Source: Martinezella lusitana
GTDB lineage: Bacteria > Pseudomonadota > Alphaproteobacteria > Rhizobiales > Rhizobiaceae
Direction of reading: 5' to 3'
NCBI RefSeq assembly: GCF_016901135.1
Contig: NZ_JAFEVL010000042.1
Span: 62,001 to 126,000, forward strand
Length of the DNA stretch: 64,000 nt
In this document: piece after piece, positions 19,501 through 25,915 of the stretch
Numbering within the stretch: position 1 is the stretch's first letter
Layout: each line of letters opens with the position of its first letter
Notes under the pieces: model-generated
Told to the model about the DNA's origin: nothing
The model's input: the letters and a program-made list of their open reading frames with translations, nothing else
The model's database searches: none
Position numbers and translations under genes: made by a program

Positions 19501-21363
19501 GACAACGGAACCATCGGCATTGAAATCCGTCACCACGCGCGTGCGAACGCCGGAGGTCACCGTGGTGACATCGGTCTGCGAGCGATCATAGGTGCCGTTG
19601 CCATCCTCGTCGAATTTGGTCGATACGCTGTAACCATCGGCGCTGGTGGTCACCAGATTCTGGAAAGCCAGACTACCATCGGCATTGTAAGCCTGGATGG
19701 CGTTCGTCTTCGATTGGTCGGCATTGGTGACAACGGTCGACTTGACGATATAGCCGTTGGAATCGCTGGCAAGGACGGCGTCGCCCACCGTGCCGGTCGA
19801 GCCGTCGGACTTGGTATAGGTCGTCGTCCCAGTGATAGCCGAGCCATCGCTGAATGTTTGGCCACTGCCCGTGGGCGTCAGGTCGATCGAGGTAATCCCA
19901 AGCGAGGACAGCGACACGAGCTGGCCATTGGCCATAACCTTGAACTTCGACCATTGCGCATCGCCGGCGTCGAGCTTGCCGTTGCCGTTCGTGTCGAAGA
20001 CATCCTTGATTGCCTCGAGATCGCCCGTTGCTGTCGAATCCCACTGCGTAAACTCGAACTCCTTCGAGTTGCTGATCTTGCCGTCACCATCGGCGTCGAA
20101 CACTAGAACGCCGGTGCCATTACCCGCCCAGGCCATACGGTGCTGATAGCCGTCACCCTTCACATTCACAAACTGTGACGAATTGCCCAACGAGTTGAGG
20201 TCCAGACCGCTGCCTGAGAGGTCAAGAAGGATTGGTTCGCTTGGATCGTCCTCCTCGGATTTGGCCGCATTGATAGCAGCAGCATATCCCTTTGCGTCAA
20301 AACCCGGCGGTGTCTCGCCTTTGCTAAGATCATACTGCTGACCATTCAGGATATCGTTGTAGATCATACCTCCCTCCTCGTCTGGGCCAGCCCCAGTTGG
20401 CGCACCGCCGTTCACACCCTGGCCGCCACCACGCGTACCGCCAGAACGGGTGCCACCGCCCGTCCCGCCAGAGCGAGTGCCAACGCTGCCAGTTCCACCG
20501 CCCCCCGCATCAGGGTCGCCATCATAGTGGCCACCGCCGCTAGCACCGCCACCTGACTGAGATCCACCGAAGCTCCCTCCTCCGAACAAACCTGAAAACG
20601 CATCCGCAGGGTTTGGAATTTTATCAGGAACCACCGGAGGGATAGGTACGTCCAGTTGCGGTGGAGCTATACTCGGTTGCGCAACACCAGGTGTTACGGT
20701 GTTGATGAAATCACCGGCCGTAGGCGCGATGGGCGGCAAACGAATGCCCGGCGTTGGAACTGACGGCGTTGGTAGGTTATCCAGGAAATGAGTCACGCCA
20801 TCGCGGACCGTCGTACCCCCGTATTTCGAGTATAGGAATGATGCCGTCACACCAATACCTAAAGCGGCCCAGCCGACTGGACCAGAGATGATTTCCGCTG
20901 CGGCCAAGACCGCCATTCCCTGCATGGCAAAAGTGGTTGCCACTGAGCCAACAACGTAGCCAGTCGCGTCGTCAGCTAGGATGCCAAAAAACCTGGAGGC
21001 TGGATTTGGACCGTCGTAAGTCGCTAAGTCATAAAGGTTTTCTGCCCAGGTGATCGGGCCTAGATATGGGGATAAGGCCCGCCCCAATCCCCTGCCGATA
21101 GCTGCATTCGAGGATATAGAGAAATTCTCCGTGCTAGCGCCAATTTCTCTGAACGCTGCTCTTGCTGTCTGGGTATTTACCCAGCCAAGCTTTGCTTGCA
21201 CGCTGGGCAGGCGATTGGTTGGCGCACGAACGTAATTACTCCATATTTTCAGCCCGGCAACGGTTTGGCCCAGCCCAGCGGCATATTGACCATATGTTGC
21301 CGCATCATTCACCTCCCCAGCGGTCGGAAGCTCTGATACTATGTCTGAAATCACATTACCCAT
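13534..21363 (-). CDS. Giant type I-secreted repeat protein with toxin-like hydrophobic N-terminus, calcium-binding modules at both ends and DUF4214 insert
   Basis: 2609 residues. The order is: N-terminal region with a hydrophobic hairpin at about 128-183 (GYVVGSVATTFAMQGMAV, then SGPVGWAALGIGVTASFLY), a Pro/Ile-rich linker, a Gly/Ser-rich hinge (261-331), and a calcium-motif module (about 373-535, DADGDGKIS, DTNGNGKLD). About thirty tandem units of roughly 44 residues follow (536-1365 and 1490-2100), each with TTTSADGLS-, DxDGDG- and LNADGSRTET-like blocks. A DUF4214-type helical domain (about 1368-1490, YRLYHAIVGRDPD, LYQNALGRAPEAAGLNGWL) interrupts them. Trp/Tyr-rich repeats (2158-2383) and a second calcium-motif module (2413-2609) end the protein. 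There is no Sec signal and there are no classical RTX nonapeptides. The ATG at 21363 follows AGGGGGG. The adjacent exporter and adaptor make type I secretion very likely. Function (adhesin, toxin or both) is inferred. Confidence 0.93.
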   Translation of the reverse strand: MGNVISDIVSELPTAGEVNDAATYGQYAAGLGQTVAGLKIWSNYVRAPTNRLPSVQAKLGWVNTQTARAAFREIGASTENFSISSNAAIGRGLGRALSPYLGPITWAENLYDLATYDGPNPASRFFGILADDATGYVVGSVATTFAMQGMAVLAAAEIISGPVGWAALGIGVTASFLYSKYGGTTVRDGVTHFLDNLPTPSVPTPGIRLPPIAPTAGDFINTVTPGVAQPSIAPPQLDVPIPPVVPDKIPNPADAFSGLFGGGSFGGSQSGGGASGGGHYDGDPDAGGGGTGSVGTRSGGTGGGTRSGGTRGGGQGVNGGAPTGAGPDEEGGMIYNDILNGQQYDLSKGETPPGFDAKGYAAAINAAKSEEDDPSEPILLDLSGSGLDLNSLGNSSQFVNVKGDGYQHRMAWAGNGTGVLVFDADGDGKISNSKEFEFTQWDSTATGDLEAIKDVFDTNGNGKLDAGDAQWSKFKVMANGQLVSLSSLGITSIDLTPTGSGQTFSDGSAITGTTTYTKSDGSTGTVGDAVLASDSNGYIVKSTVVTNADQSKTNAIQAYNADGSLAFQNLVTTSADGYSVSTKFDEDGNGTYDRSQTDVTTVTSGVRTRVVTDFNADGSVVDSTTTVTSADHKTITTTVDQDGDGNVDQSQTFVTNSDGTTATTTRTLSASGAVLNQVLVQSSADGLTETTSTDINGDGTYDDVVSDITIVGGDGSRTRTLKDSSTNGTLLQSVTTLTSVDRHTKTVTSDFDGNGTIDERDQTQTTIAANGDVTTVVTTTNGDNSARSKVTTVAAANGLSSTVSTDVTSDGIADLVHSDVTTVASDSSRTETVQDKSASGVLLSNSVTTTSADGKSKNISVDANGDGAVDALTVITVASDGTITETDSTLNPNGTLVGKVLTTTSADGLSKTVSTDATGDGAYDAVTTDVITAGTSGARVETVTAKSANGTVIAKTVTTTSADSLTQTVQTDVNGDGTFDKTVTDKIVLGTTGGAAGIRQETVATKSGNGTLLSQTTTTVSADRQKTTVAIDNDGDGITDTTNVKQIAADGSQTTTATQMSADGALHKKVVSAVSADGLTTTTTNDANGDGTVDLSTVDQTVVNADGSHTETVTDKSNTGILLDKVTTVTSGNGLSTTFQKDFNGDGVVDAKTVAATALNSDGAKATTTSGYAGTSLIDQTTVTTSANGLVTKTDYNYDGNGTVDRTVTATKTLNADGSTSEVDAVTTAVGTLLAKTTNTATSDGKTVTSQIDLDGDGKLDVKTTNVVDATGQATKTVETYKAGTTTLASRAITTTSANGLSLTTKSDVDGDGVYEQALSDLTTLNADGSRTEAFTRSSNTVPIELTRVTTSANGLSKTTVVFDDVVGIATRDEMYRLYHAIVGRDPDTAGISDFGVAFNAGTTAVQLAAVMINSAEFTQKYGTLDNTQFVTLLYQNALGRAPEAAGLNGWLGALSSGTSRASVAQLIADTAESQSHNATGAQAWALNNPGIALTPVRTTTDVTTLNADGSTTEVVTNTGAVANKTTTTTSGDGKTVTVTYDIDGNGVVDQKSVTTKSADGSVTRTLSDLTSTGAVSHSRTVTTSADGLSQTISYDTDGNGSANKTVTDQTTLNANGSKTTIERTSTVNSGGTLVLSAVTQTDTTADGLTVTTKWDQTGSGTFTKSRTDTTVLNADGSRTETVSYFTGTTLTSRFQTTTSANGLSTTTQFDLAGSGTYGQASTDITVINADGTRTRTVTSAKTDGSAMSTFVTTTNADGEIMSTSEQRTGLATQTVSDTIEILADGATRETIATTDASGKLLDKTITLTSADKHTVTIDRDANGDGVIDQHQQSVTADTGVKTLSVTDYKGAGVKSDGSTTTTTANGLQITTDWDLDGNGTLDRHRVEVDTNNADGSKTSVISDTDLATAKLATKTTIQQSSDGMARTTSKDVDGDGSVDQVETLTADTTGATVSIITNNGTAQKTTYLLSGNVYWKSAIAAKVETDTSADGYTKTVKYDYDGNGTYEVVMQSQRQVDGSTMTTVTETNATGTVVANGTITTSTDGLITVLSKDSNNDGVIDHTETSVTHNDGSVTLTKVDLNASSAVTQTVVDTVSVMGSLTLRVTSDGQGRKSSQVAIAFDGSLVTTTYDAASGQTLSVVNANKAGIPTFATFYDPLNTIPWTRDEQSFDASGKKTLEKQFNDDGTRVEITFYTPTGALQHVDYYNAAGQPTGTVDFDVTNSQQWSRIDRNLNASGQAVSQTAYIDDGSKTVWFWDPTNAQTWSEIVQGINIAGQMTVQNVYFDDGSKTLYTYDVSNAQSWSYIADSYTSGGQLITDNIYGDTAGTLTATNYDVYNNLPFTRIVQNFVNNVVHTATTYNDDGSYTNYQYDSSGNNTAWQRYAYVGNGGGGSSGYEMVDYWPQTHSGHGPVLLDLNGDGHIDLRPLDINALATGSSVTFDWNSDGARDGTAWVGPQDGFLAIDLGENGQAGPDGIIDQAKELAFSDWATPDQVAANGGSVSDLDGLRLAFDSNHDNVLDTNDDRWSEFRVWRDANQNGTVDDGELQTMSEAGIKLVNLLSTTDGSQSFSDGSAITGTSSYQTADGTSHYLVGDATLSYQPAIPNQNAA

Positions 21364-21398
21364 TGCGCCCCCCTATCATTCCCACGATGTTTGCTGGA

Positions 21399-21950
21399 TT
21401 AGCCCTTACGTTTGAAGAATATACTGTAAACACCAACAATAAATACTGATAAGAAAAATGCCCCCACCACTCCAATCATATATACATTGCTGAAAATATC
21501 ACTCTTAGATCCAAATGTATATTCAAGTACATAGCATTTACCTATAGTACACGGAGATAGCGGATCCGAATAAACAATCATTATATTAATAATAAATACG
21601 ATAACTAACGATGCCATCGTAATATATTCAAATCCATATGTTACAGAAGAAGTTTTTTTTCTCAAAAAAGCAGATCCAGAACTAGAATAATTCAAATATA
21701 AAATTAACGAAACCGCAATAATTGCAGATAATATTTGGGAAGATACTAGAATAAGTGGAAGTATGTTCTGCGAAAAAAGCAACTGCGCAAGCAGAGATAC
21801 AATTCCCACGGGGAGCAAGTATGCCGCCGCAACATGGGCCCCGGCTGCCACCTCCCTATTACGCAACGCGCTCGCATAGTCATAAATAGACCAAAGCGTA
21901 AGCAAGATTGGCACCGGGCCGATAATCCACGGAAGATTGGGAATTATCAT
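21399..21950 (-). CDS. AT-rich five-helix membrane protein directly upstream of the giant secreted protein (candidate immunity protein)
   Basis: 183 residues with five predicted membrane helices (about 5-23, 41-60, 64-87, 110-128, 157-179), a Cys pair in an extracytoplasmic loop (PCTIGKC) and a basic tail KRKG. No family is recognised. ATG at 21950 has AAGGGG ten bases upstream; a TTG at 21956 is an alternative. The gene is clearly richer in A and T than its neighbours (runs of T, many ATA codons), a sign of separate acquisition. It ends 35 bases before the giant gene on the same strand. Small AT-rich polytopic proteins beside pore-forming bacteriocins are typically immunity proteins. Applying that here is inference. 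Confidence 0.72.
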   Translation of the reverse strand: MIIPNLPWIIGPVPILLTLWSIYDYASALRNREVAAGAHVAAAYLLPVGIVSLLAQLLFSQNILPLILVSSQILSAIIAVSLILYLNYSSSGSAFLRKKTSSVTYGFEYITMASLVIVFIINIMIVYSDPLSPCTIGKCYVLEYTFGSKSDIFSNVYMIGVVGAFFLSVFIVGVYSIFFKRKG

Positions 21951-22376
21951 TGCCAATTGTCCCCTTGTTGTCGCTGTAAGCTTAAAATCCGCACACGTTC
22001 ACCTTGGCTTGGAAGTTTGTTTGGAATTCATTGACTAATATCCGCAAACGCACCTGCTGCCCGCAACGAACGGCGCCCGACACAGAGCTGTTTGTCGCGA
22101 TACCCGCTTGAGTGAGGATTTGGACGCTGCTGCGCTATGACAGTGCGGCAATACTTTACAGTAGCTAATCGCGTCTTTTTCGATCGAGATAGGCGAGAGA
22201 AATTGGCTTCAATGGCAGTTAAGTGCAATCTAGTGGAAACCGCCTCTCCCACGACATCGCAATACCTATCACGAGGCGATCTTATAGTGATGCTTTGACC
22301 AAGCTGACGTGCCACGGCTTTTTGGCTATTGCCATTTCCGTGAACATATAAGTCTCGACTACGAGCACGTGCACCA

Positions 22377-22526
22377 GGGACGTGCTCTGCCCCACAAACA
22401 GAATCGTTGTGCAAGTGCGCCCCACATTCTGCCCACCAACTGAAACGCCCATCAGCCGGTAAGCTTTCATTCCAAAGGACAAATGCCACCCCTTGCAGAA
22501 TGAGCTGCGCCTCCACAGCGCAACCA
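22377..22526. repeat. Degenerate direct repeat, copy B (right flank of type I island)
   Basis: Partner of 7311-7460 in the same orientation. On the minus strand this copy is open across the matching region (VEAQLILQGVAF, LWNESLPADG). Together the two copies bracket the whole 7.5-22 kb island. That would suit acquisition or excision by recombination, or insertion into a duplicated element. Neither copy has recognisable transposase motifs. Confidence 0.6.
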
Positions 22527-22800
22527 TGAAATTCGTACAATGACATTTTATTGCAAGTCAAGCGAGCGCGGCGTCAAGTTGTGCATGGCATGAATTTTCA
22601 GCGCAAAGTGGATAATCTGCAACACAGGTGATCTGCAGTAAACTCTCTCAGATTGGGATTACTATTCGATGATGGACCCCACCCGATAGCAACAGATCTA
22701 GCAAGATCATGATGCCAGGGACTTGCACGACTGGTCTTGGAAGCGGCGCCCTTTTTGCGGCAAGTTCCCTCACGGCGTGCGCTATTGACGTCAAAAACGA

Positions 22801-23026
22801 ACTATGGGACGTTCGTACCACCCGTCGCCTGGTCTAGATCAAAATACCGGCTGCGGACGTCCGCAAGAATGGCAAAGGCAGCCGCGTCGATGCTGTGTTT
22901 ATCGTGCAGCCAGGGCAAGTGACTCCCGACGTCGGTAAAAACCTTTGCCGTATCGTGAACGCAGTCGGCGAATAGTTCCAACCCGTCGGTGCCCGTCCGT
23001 ATTGATGATACAAATGCCGAGTGACC
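22801..23026 (-). pseudogene. Possible gene remnant, open in frame beyond the AraC-regulator stop
   Basis: After the AraC-type stop (TAG, 23027-23029) the same frame stays open for about 75 codons. It reads protein-like (DGLELFADCVHDTAKVF, then HSIDAAAFAILADVRSRYF) and ends at a TAG. There is no ATG and no ribosome site at its beginning; an internal TTG is the only start candidate. It could be the tail of a lost gene, or chance. The family is not recognised. Confidence 0.3.
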
Positions 23027-24013
23027 CTATCGGTCGTCGCTGCGGCGTAGCCTGGCTGTGTCGGAAGGCATTTCGCCGAAAGCTTGATGATAGAGGGCTG
23101 CAAAGCGCCCCATATGTGAAAATCCCCAACTACGCGCAATTTCGGCGACCGCCTGCGAACGGGCAAGATCCATCAATGCCCCGCGTGCGCCTTGCAGGCG
23201 TATCGTTCGTAAGTAGTTGAGAGGCGTCGTATCCTTGAACTGCTGAAAGGCGGCTTGTAGCGCGCGAACGCTCGTGCCGGCTTCACGCGCGATTTCGGCG
23301 ATACCCATGTTTGAGCCGACATTGGCATGCATGTATTCTATCGCCCGTTTCAACCGCCTGGGTATGGCCGGTGAAGCCGGCTTCTGCATTCGTTCCGAAT
23401 AGTTGTGCGGCACGGCTTCGAGCAGCGCGATCATCATCGCCTGCAACAGATGTTCAGTGAATGTGGAGGAGGATCGGTCAGCATCTTCCGCCGTCAGGCT
23501 CTGCCAGACAAGATTTCCGAGGGTCGCGATCTGCATGCCTCTCGCCGACGACAGGTCGACGGTATCGGTAAACTCCAGATCGTCGAGGACAGGGGCGTCG
23601 AGCAGTTCACTCAATTGCCGGATCAGCGCCGATTTCTCGAACACAATGCCCATATGGCTGCGCTGCTCGTGCAATGTCAGCCTTTCGAACGAGGACATAT
23701 CACCCACCAGCCCCTCGCCCGGCTTCGACACAAGCTCCCTGTATCCCACATCGATCGCCATCCCGCCCGAGGATGGAATATAAAGCCCGTAGGCATCCGG
23801 ACCGCCCGAGAGTGACACGCTCATGCCGGAATTGCATTTGCCGTTCCAGATGCTGCAATAGCCGACCGTGTAATGCCGGTCTTCAACCGAGATCAGCGCA
23901 CGCCGATGCAAAGGTTCGACGACGGCGGGAAACAAGGTCCTGGCATAGTGTGCCGTCATCTCCTCGGCATCGGCCTCTTCGATCTTGAACATAGATTGAG
24001 TGACGTATCTCAA
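23027..24013 (-). CDS. AraC-family transcriptional regulator
   Basis: 328 residues. The N-terminal half (about 30-200) resembles the AraC_binding_2 cupin-like sensor of regulators such as FeaR (HYTVGYCSIWNG, GLYIPSSGGMAI). The C-terminal 100 residues carry two helix-turn-helix motifs (MGIAEIAREAGTSVRALQAAF and QAVAEIARSWGFSHMGRFAA) followed by FGEMPS. The TTG at 24013 has AGAGG at good spacing; ATG at 23992 lacks one. It is transcribed away from the sugar transporter operon, with about 390 bases between them. None of the LacI-type palindromes lies close to its start. Ligand and target are not evident. Confidence 0.88.
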   Translation of the reverse strand: MRYVTQSMFKIEEADAEEMTAHYARTLFPAVVEPLHRRALISVEDRHYTVGYCSIWNGKCNSGMSVSLSGGPDAYGLYIPSSGGMAIDVGYRELVSKPGEGLVGDMSSFERLTLHEQRSHMGIVFEKSALIRQLSELLDAPVLDDLEFTDTVDLSSARGMQIATLGNLVWQSLTAEDADRSSSTFTEHLLQAMMIALLEAVPHNYSERMQKPASPAIPRRLKRAIEYMHANVGSNMGIAEIAREAGTSVRALQAAFQQFKDTTPLNYLRTIRLQGARGALMDLARSQAVAEIARSWGFSHMGRFAALYHQAFGEMPSDTARLRRSDDR

Positions 24014-24344
24014 ATATAGCCCTCTTCAGCGCCTGGGGGCGCGCCTCCCGAGATATTGCTCAACGACAACGCGAGTATATCTTAATTTACACCCTTGCTG
24101 TAAATTAACTCTAGAGCATTCTTAGCCGAAACGCACTACCCAAGAAATATTGTATCCGGAGAGCAATAGTAGTTTTGTGATTAGTACCATGAATTAGATT
24201 ATCGATTGTTTCGGTATTCGTGTGATGATTGCGAACATCTGTGGATTTATTTTAATCATAAAGAAATTCATAGCTACTGCCGCGCCACAACCTTCCCATC
24301 GACGCACGAAACCGGCAGGAAGCATCATGTCAGCGTGGAGCCTC
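24014..24344. other. AT-rich intergenic region between the AraC regulator and the transporter operon
   Basis: About 330 bases with no open frame of coding character. The 24060-24280 stretch is AT-rich and probably holds the divergent promoter of the AraC-type gene. Nothing else is recognised until the -35 element at 24345. Confidence 0.5.
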
Positions 24345-24373
24345 TTGACGGAATGTTATCGATAACATAGCCT
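24345..24373 (+). promoter_or_regulatory. Promoter with LacI-type operator before the sugar transporter operon
   Basis: A -35-like TTGACG at 24345-24350 and a weaker -10-like TAGCCT at 24368-24373 are separated by 17 bases. The 16-base perfect palindrome ATGTTATCGATAACAT at 24353-24368 fills that spacer, so repressor binding would block polymerase. The same palindrome recurs at 31862 and (one end base changed) 34410, with a degenerate version at 29209. Confidence 0.85.
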
Positions 24374-24398
24374 CCTCCCATCTAAGCTTTGGGAGGAG
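24372..24398 (+). promoter_or_regulatory. Stem-loop sequestering the transporter ribosome-binding site
   Basis: Perfect nine-base arms CTCCTCCCA (24372-24380) and TGGGAGGAG (24390-24398) around a nine-base loop. The right arm is the Shine-Dalgarno sequence for the ATG at 24403. If transcription starts just after the -10 element, the stem would form at the very 5' end of the mRNA and hide the ribosome site. Confidence 0.6.
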
Positions 24399-24402
24399 CG
24401 GG

Positions 24403-25899
24403 ATGGACGACGGAAAGCTGCTCGAATTCTGCGATATCACCAAGGAGTTTGGTGGAACGCGTGCCCTGTCGAATGTCTCGCTCGATCTGAAGCAGGGGGA
24501 AATCCTCGCGCTTCTCGGCGAAAACGGCGCGGGCAAATCAACGCTCATCAAGACATTGGCCGGCATCTACAAGCCGGATGGCGGACATATCCTGTTTCGC
24601 GGCAAGCCCTATCAGCACCGACCGCCACAGCCTAACCAGCGCCAGCCGATCGCCTTCATTCATCAGGATCTCGGCTTGATCGAATGGATGACGGTGGGCG
24701 AGAATGTCGGGCTTGCGCAAGGCTATTCGCTGCGCGGCCGCCTGATCGACTGGCGGGCAACCGAGCGACGTACGGCAGAGGCCCTGAAGCTTGTCGGCTG
24801 TGACTTCGATCCCTCGACGCGCGTCCAGGAATTGACGAGAACGGAAAAGTCGCTGGTGGCGATTGCCCGCGCACTCGCTGTCGAGGCAGACGTTCTGGTC
24901 CTCGACGAACCGACAGCCAGCTTGCCTGCCGATGAGGTCGAAAAGCTATTTGCGGCCATTCGCCCGCTCAAGGAGCGCGGCGTGGCGATGATCTACGTCT
25001 CGCACCGGCTGGATGAGATCTTCCGCATTGCCGACCGCGTCGCTGTCCTGCGCGACGGACAACTGGTGGGACAGAAGCCCGTTTCCGAAACCACGTCGGA
25101 CGAACTCATCCGGATGATCGTCGGGCGCAAGGCCGACCAATTGTTCGTCAAGGCGGAACGAATGACGGGTCCGGCCATCGTCTCGGTCAAGGATCTCGCC
25201 TGCCGCGGCGCGGGACCGGTATCCTTCGATATCCGGCAAGGGGAGCTTCTCGGCCTTGTCGGATTGCGAGGTGCGGGCCAGGAACTGATCGGACGCGCGC
25301 TGTTCGGCTGCGAGCCCTCGAGCGGCACGGTATGGCTGAACGGTGTAGAACCCAACCTTTCGAGCCCGGTCGCCGCCATGGCGTCCGGCATCGGCCTGAT
25401 TGCCAGGGACCGCACCGAAGAGTCGGTCGCGATGTCGCTCAGCCTGCGCGAAAACACCTTTCTCAATCCTGGCGCCTCCGGGCGTGGCCTGATGTCGTTC
25501 CTCTCGCCGCGCCGCGAAGCGGAGAAGGCTTATTCGCTCGGCAGCCGGGTCGGGCTCAGGCCCAATGACCAAAGCCTTGCGATCGAGGCCCTGTCGGGCG
25601 GCAACCAGCAAAAGGTCGTTGTGGGACGATGGCTGGCAACCGGCCGGAAGCTGCTGATCGCCGAAGATCCGACCGCCGGCGTCGATGTCGGCGCCAAGGC
25701 TGACATCTATCGGCTGATCGCCGAGGCGGTGGAAGCCGGCCTTGCCGTACTCGTCGTTTCCACCGATTTCGAGGAAATCGCCCACATCTGCCATCGTGCC
25801 CTTGTGTTCTCACGCGGCCAGATCGTGCGTGAACTCAGCGGCGCCGACCTGACAACGCCGGCGGTGATCGCCGCCGCATCTGCATCCGAAGCGGCCTGA
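24403..25899 (+). CDS. Sugar ABC transporter ATP-binding protein (RbsA/XylG type)
   Basis: 498 residues with two ABC domains in tandem, as in CUT2-family monosaccharide importers. The first has Walker A GENGAGKST (39-47) and Walker B VLVLDEPTASL (about 165-175), but its signature is poorly conserved (LTRTEKS). The second has a degenerate P-loop (GLVGLRGAGQ, about 284-293), a good LSGGNQQ signature (about 397) and LIAEDPTAGVD. First gene of a three-gene operon with permease and binding protein. Its start follows GGGAGGAG, which is also one arm of a hairpin. The substrate is unknown; neighbouring enzymes suggest an aldonic acid, its lactone or a related sugar. Confidence 0.93.
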   Translation: MDDGKLLEFCDITKEFGGTRALSNVSLDLKQGEILALLGENGAGKSTLIKTLAGIYKPDGGHILFRGKPYQHRPPQPNQRQPIAFIHQDLGLIEWMTVGENVGLAQGYSLRGRLIDWRATERRTAEALKLVGCDFDPSTRVQELTRTEKSLVAIARALAVEADVLVLDEPTASLPADEVEKLFAAIRPLKERGVAMIYVSHRLDEIFRIADRVAVLRDGQLVGQKPVSETTSDELIRMIVGRKADQLFVKAERMTGPAIVSVKDLACRGAGPVSFDIRQGELLGLVGLRGAGQELIGRALFGCEPSSGTVWLNGVEPNLSSPVAAMASGIGLIARDRTEESVAMSLSLRENTFLNPGASGRGLMSFLSPRREAEKAYSLGSRVGLRPNDQSLAIEALSGGNQQKVVVGRWLATGRKLLIAEDPTAGVDVGAKADIYRLIAEAVEAGLAVLVVSTDFEEIAHICHRALVFSRGQIVRELSGADLTTPAVIAAASASEAA

Positions 25900-25915
25900 A
25901 CCGGAGAGGAAAACC

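Larger units (their letters stand above)
21951..23026. other. About 1 kb without a confident gene, right of the type I island
   Basis: It holds the promoter region of the island operon, the second copy of the degenerate repeat (22377-22526) and a possible gene remnant at 22801-23026. A 177-codon minus-strand frame at 22028-22561 covers the repeat, but its composition is poor and no ribosome site supports it, so it is not called. Confidence 0.5.

Noticed and set aside
14000..19800. Regularly spaced similar DNA units that could suggest a CRISPR-like array
   Set aside because: The period is about 130 bases, the units vary, and all lie in one open frame as protein repeats.
13534..21363. Classical RTX toxin assignment
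   Set aside because: No GGxGxDxUx nonapeptide blocks were seen; the Asp-rich loops are of DxDGDG type.
22028..22561. 177-codon minus-strand open frame overlapping the repeat
   Set aside because: No ribosome site, atypical composition and overlap with a degenerate repeat. Kept only as a possible remnant region.
22562..22800. Possible tRNA or transposon end in the interval right of the type I island
   Set aside because: No cloverleaf and no terminal inverted repeats could be made out.
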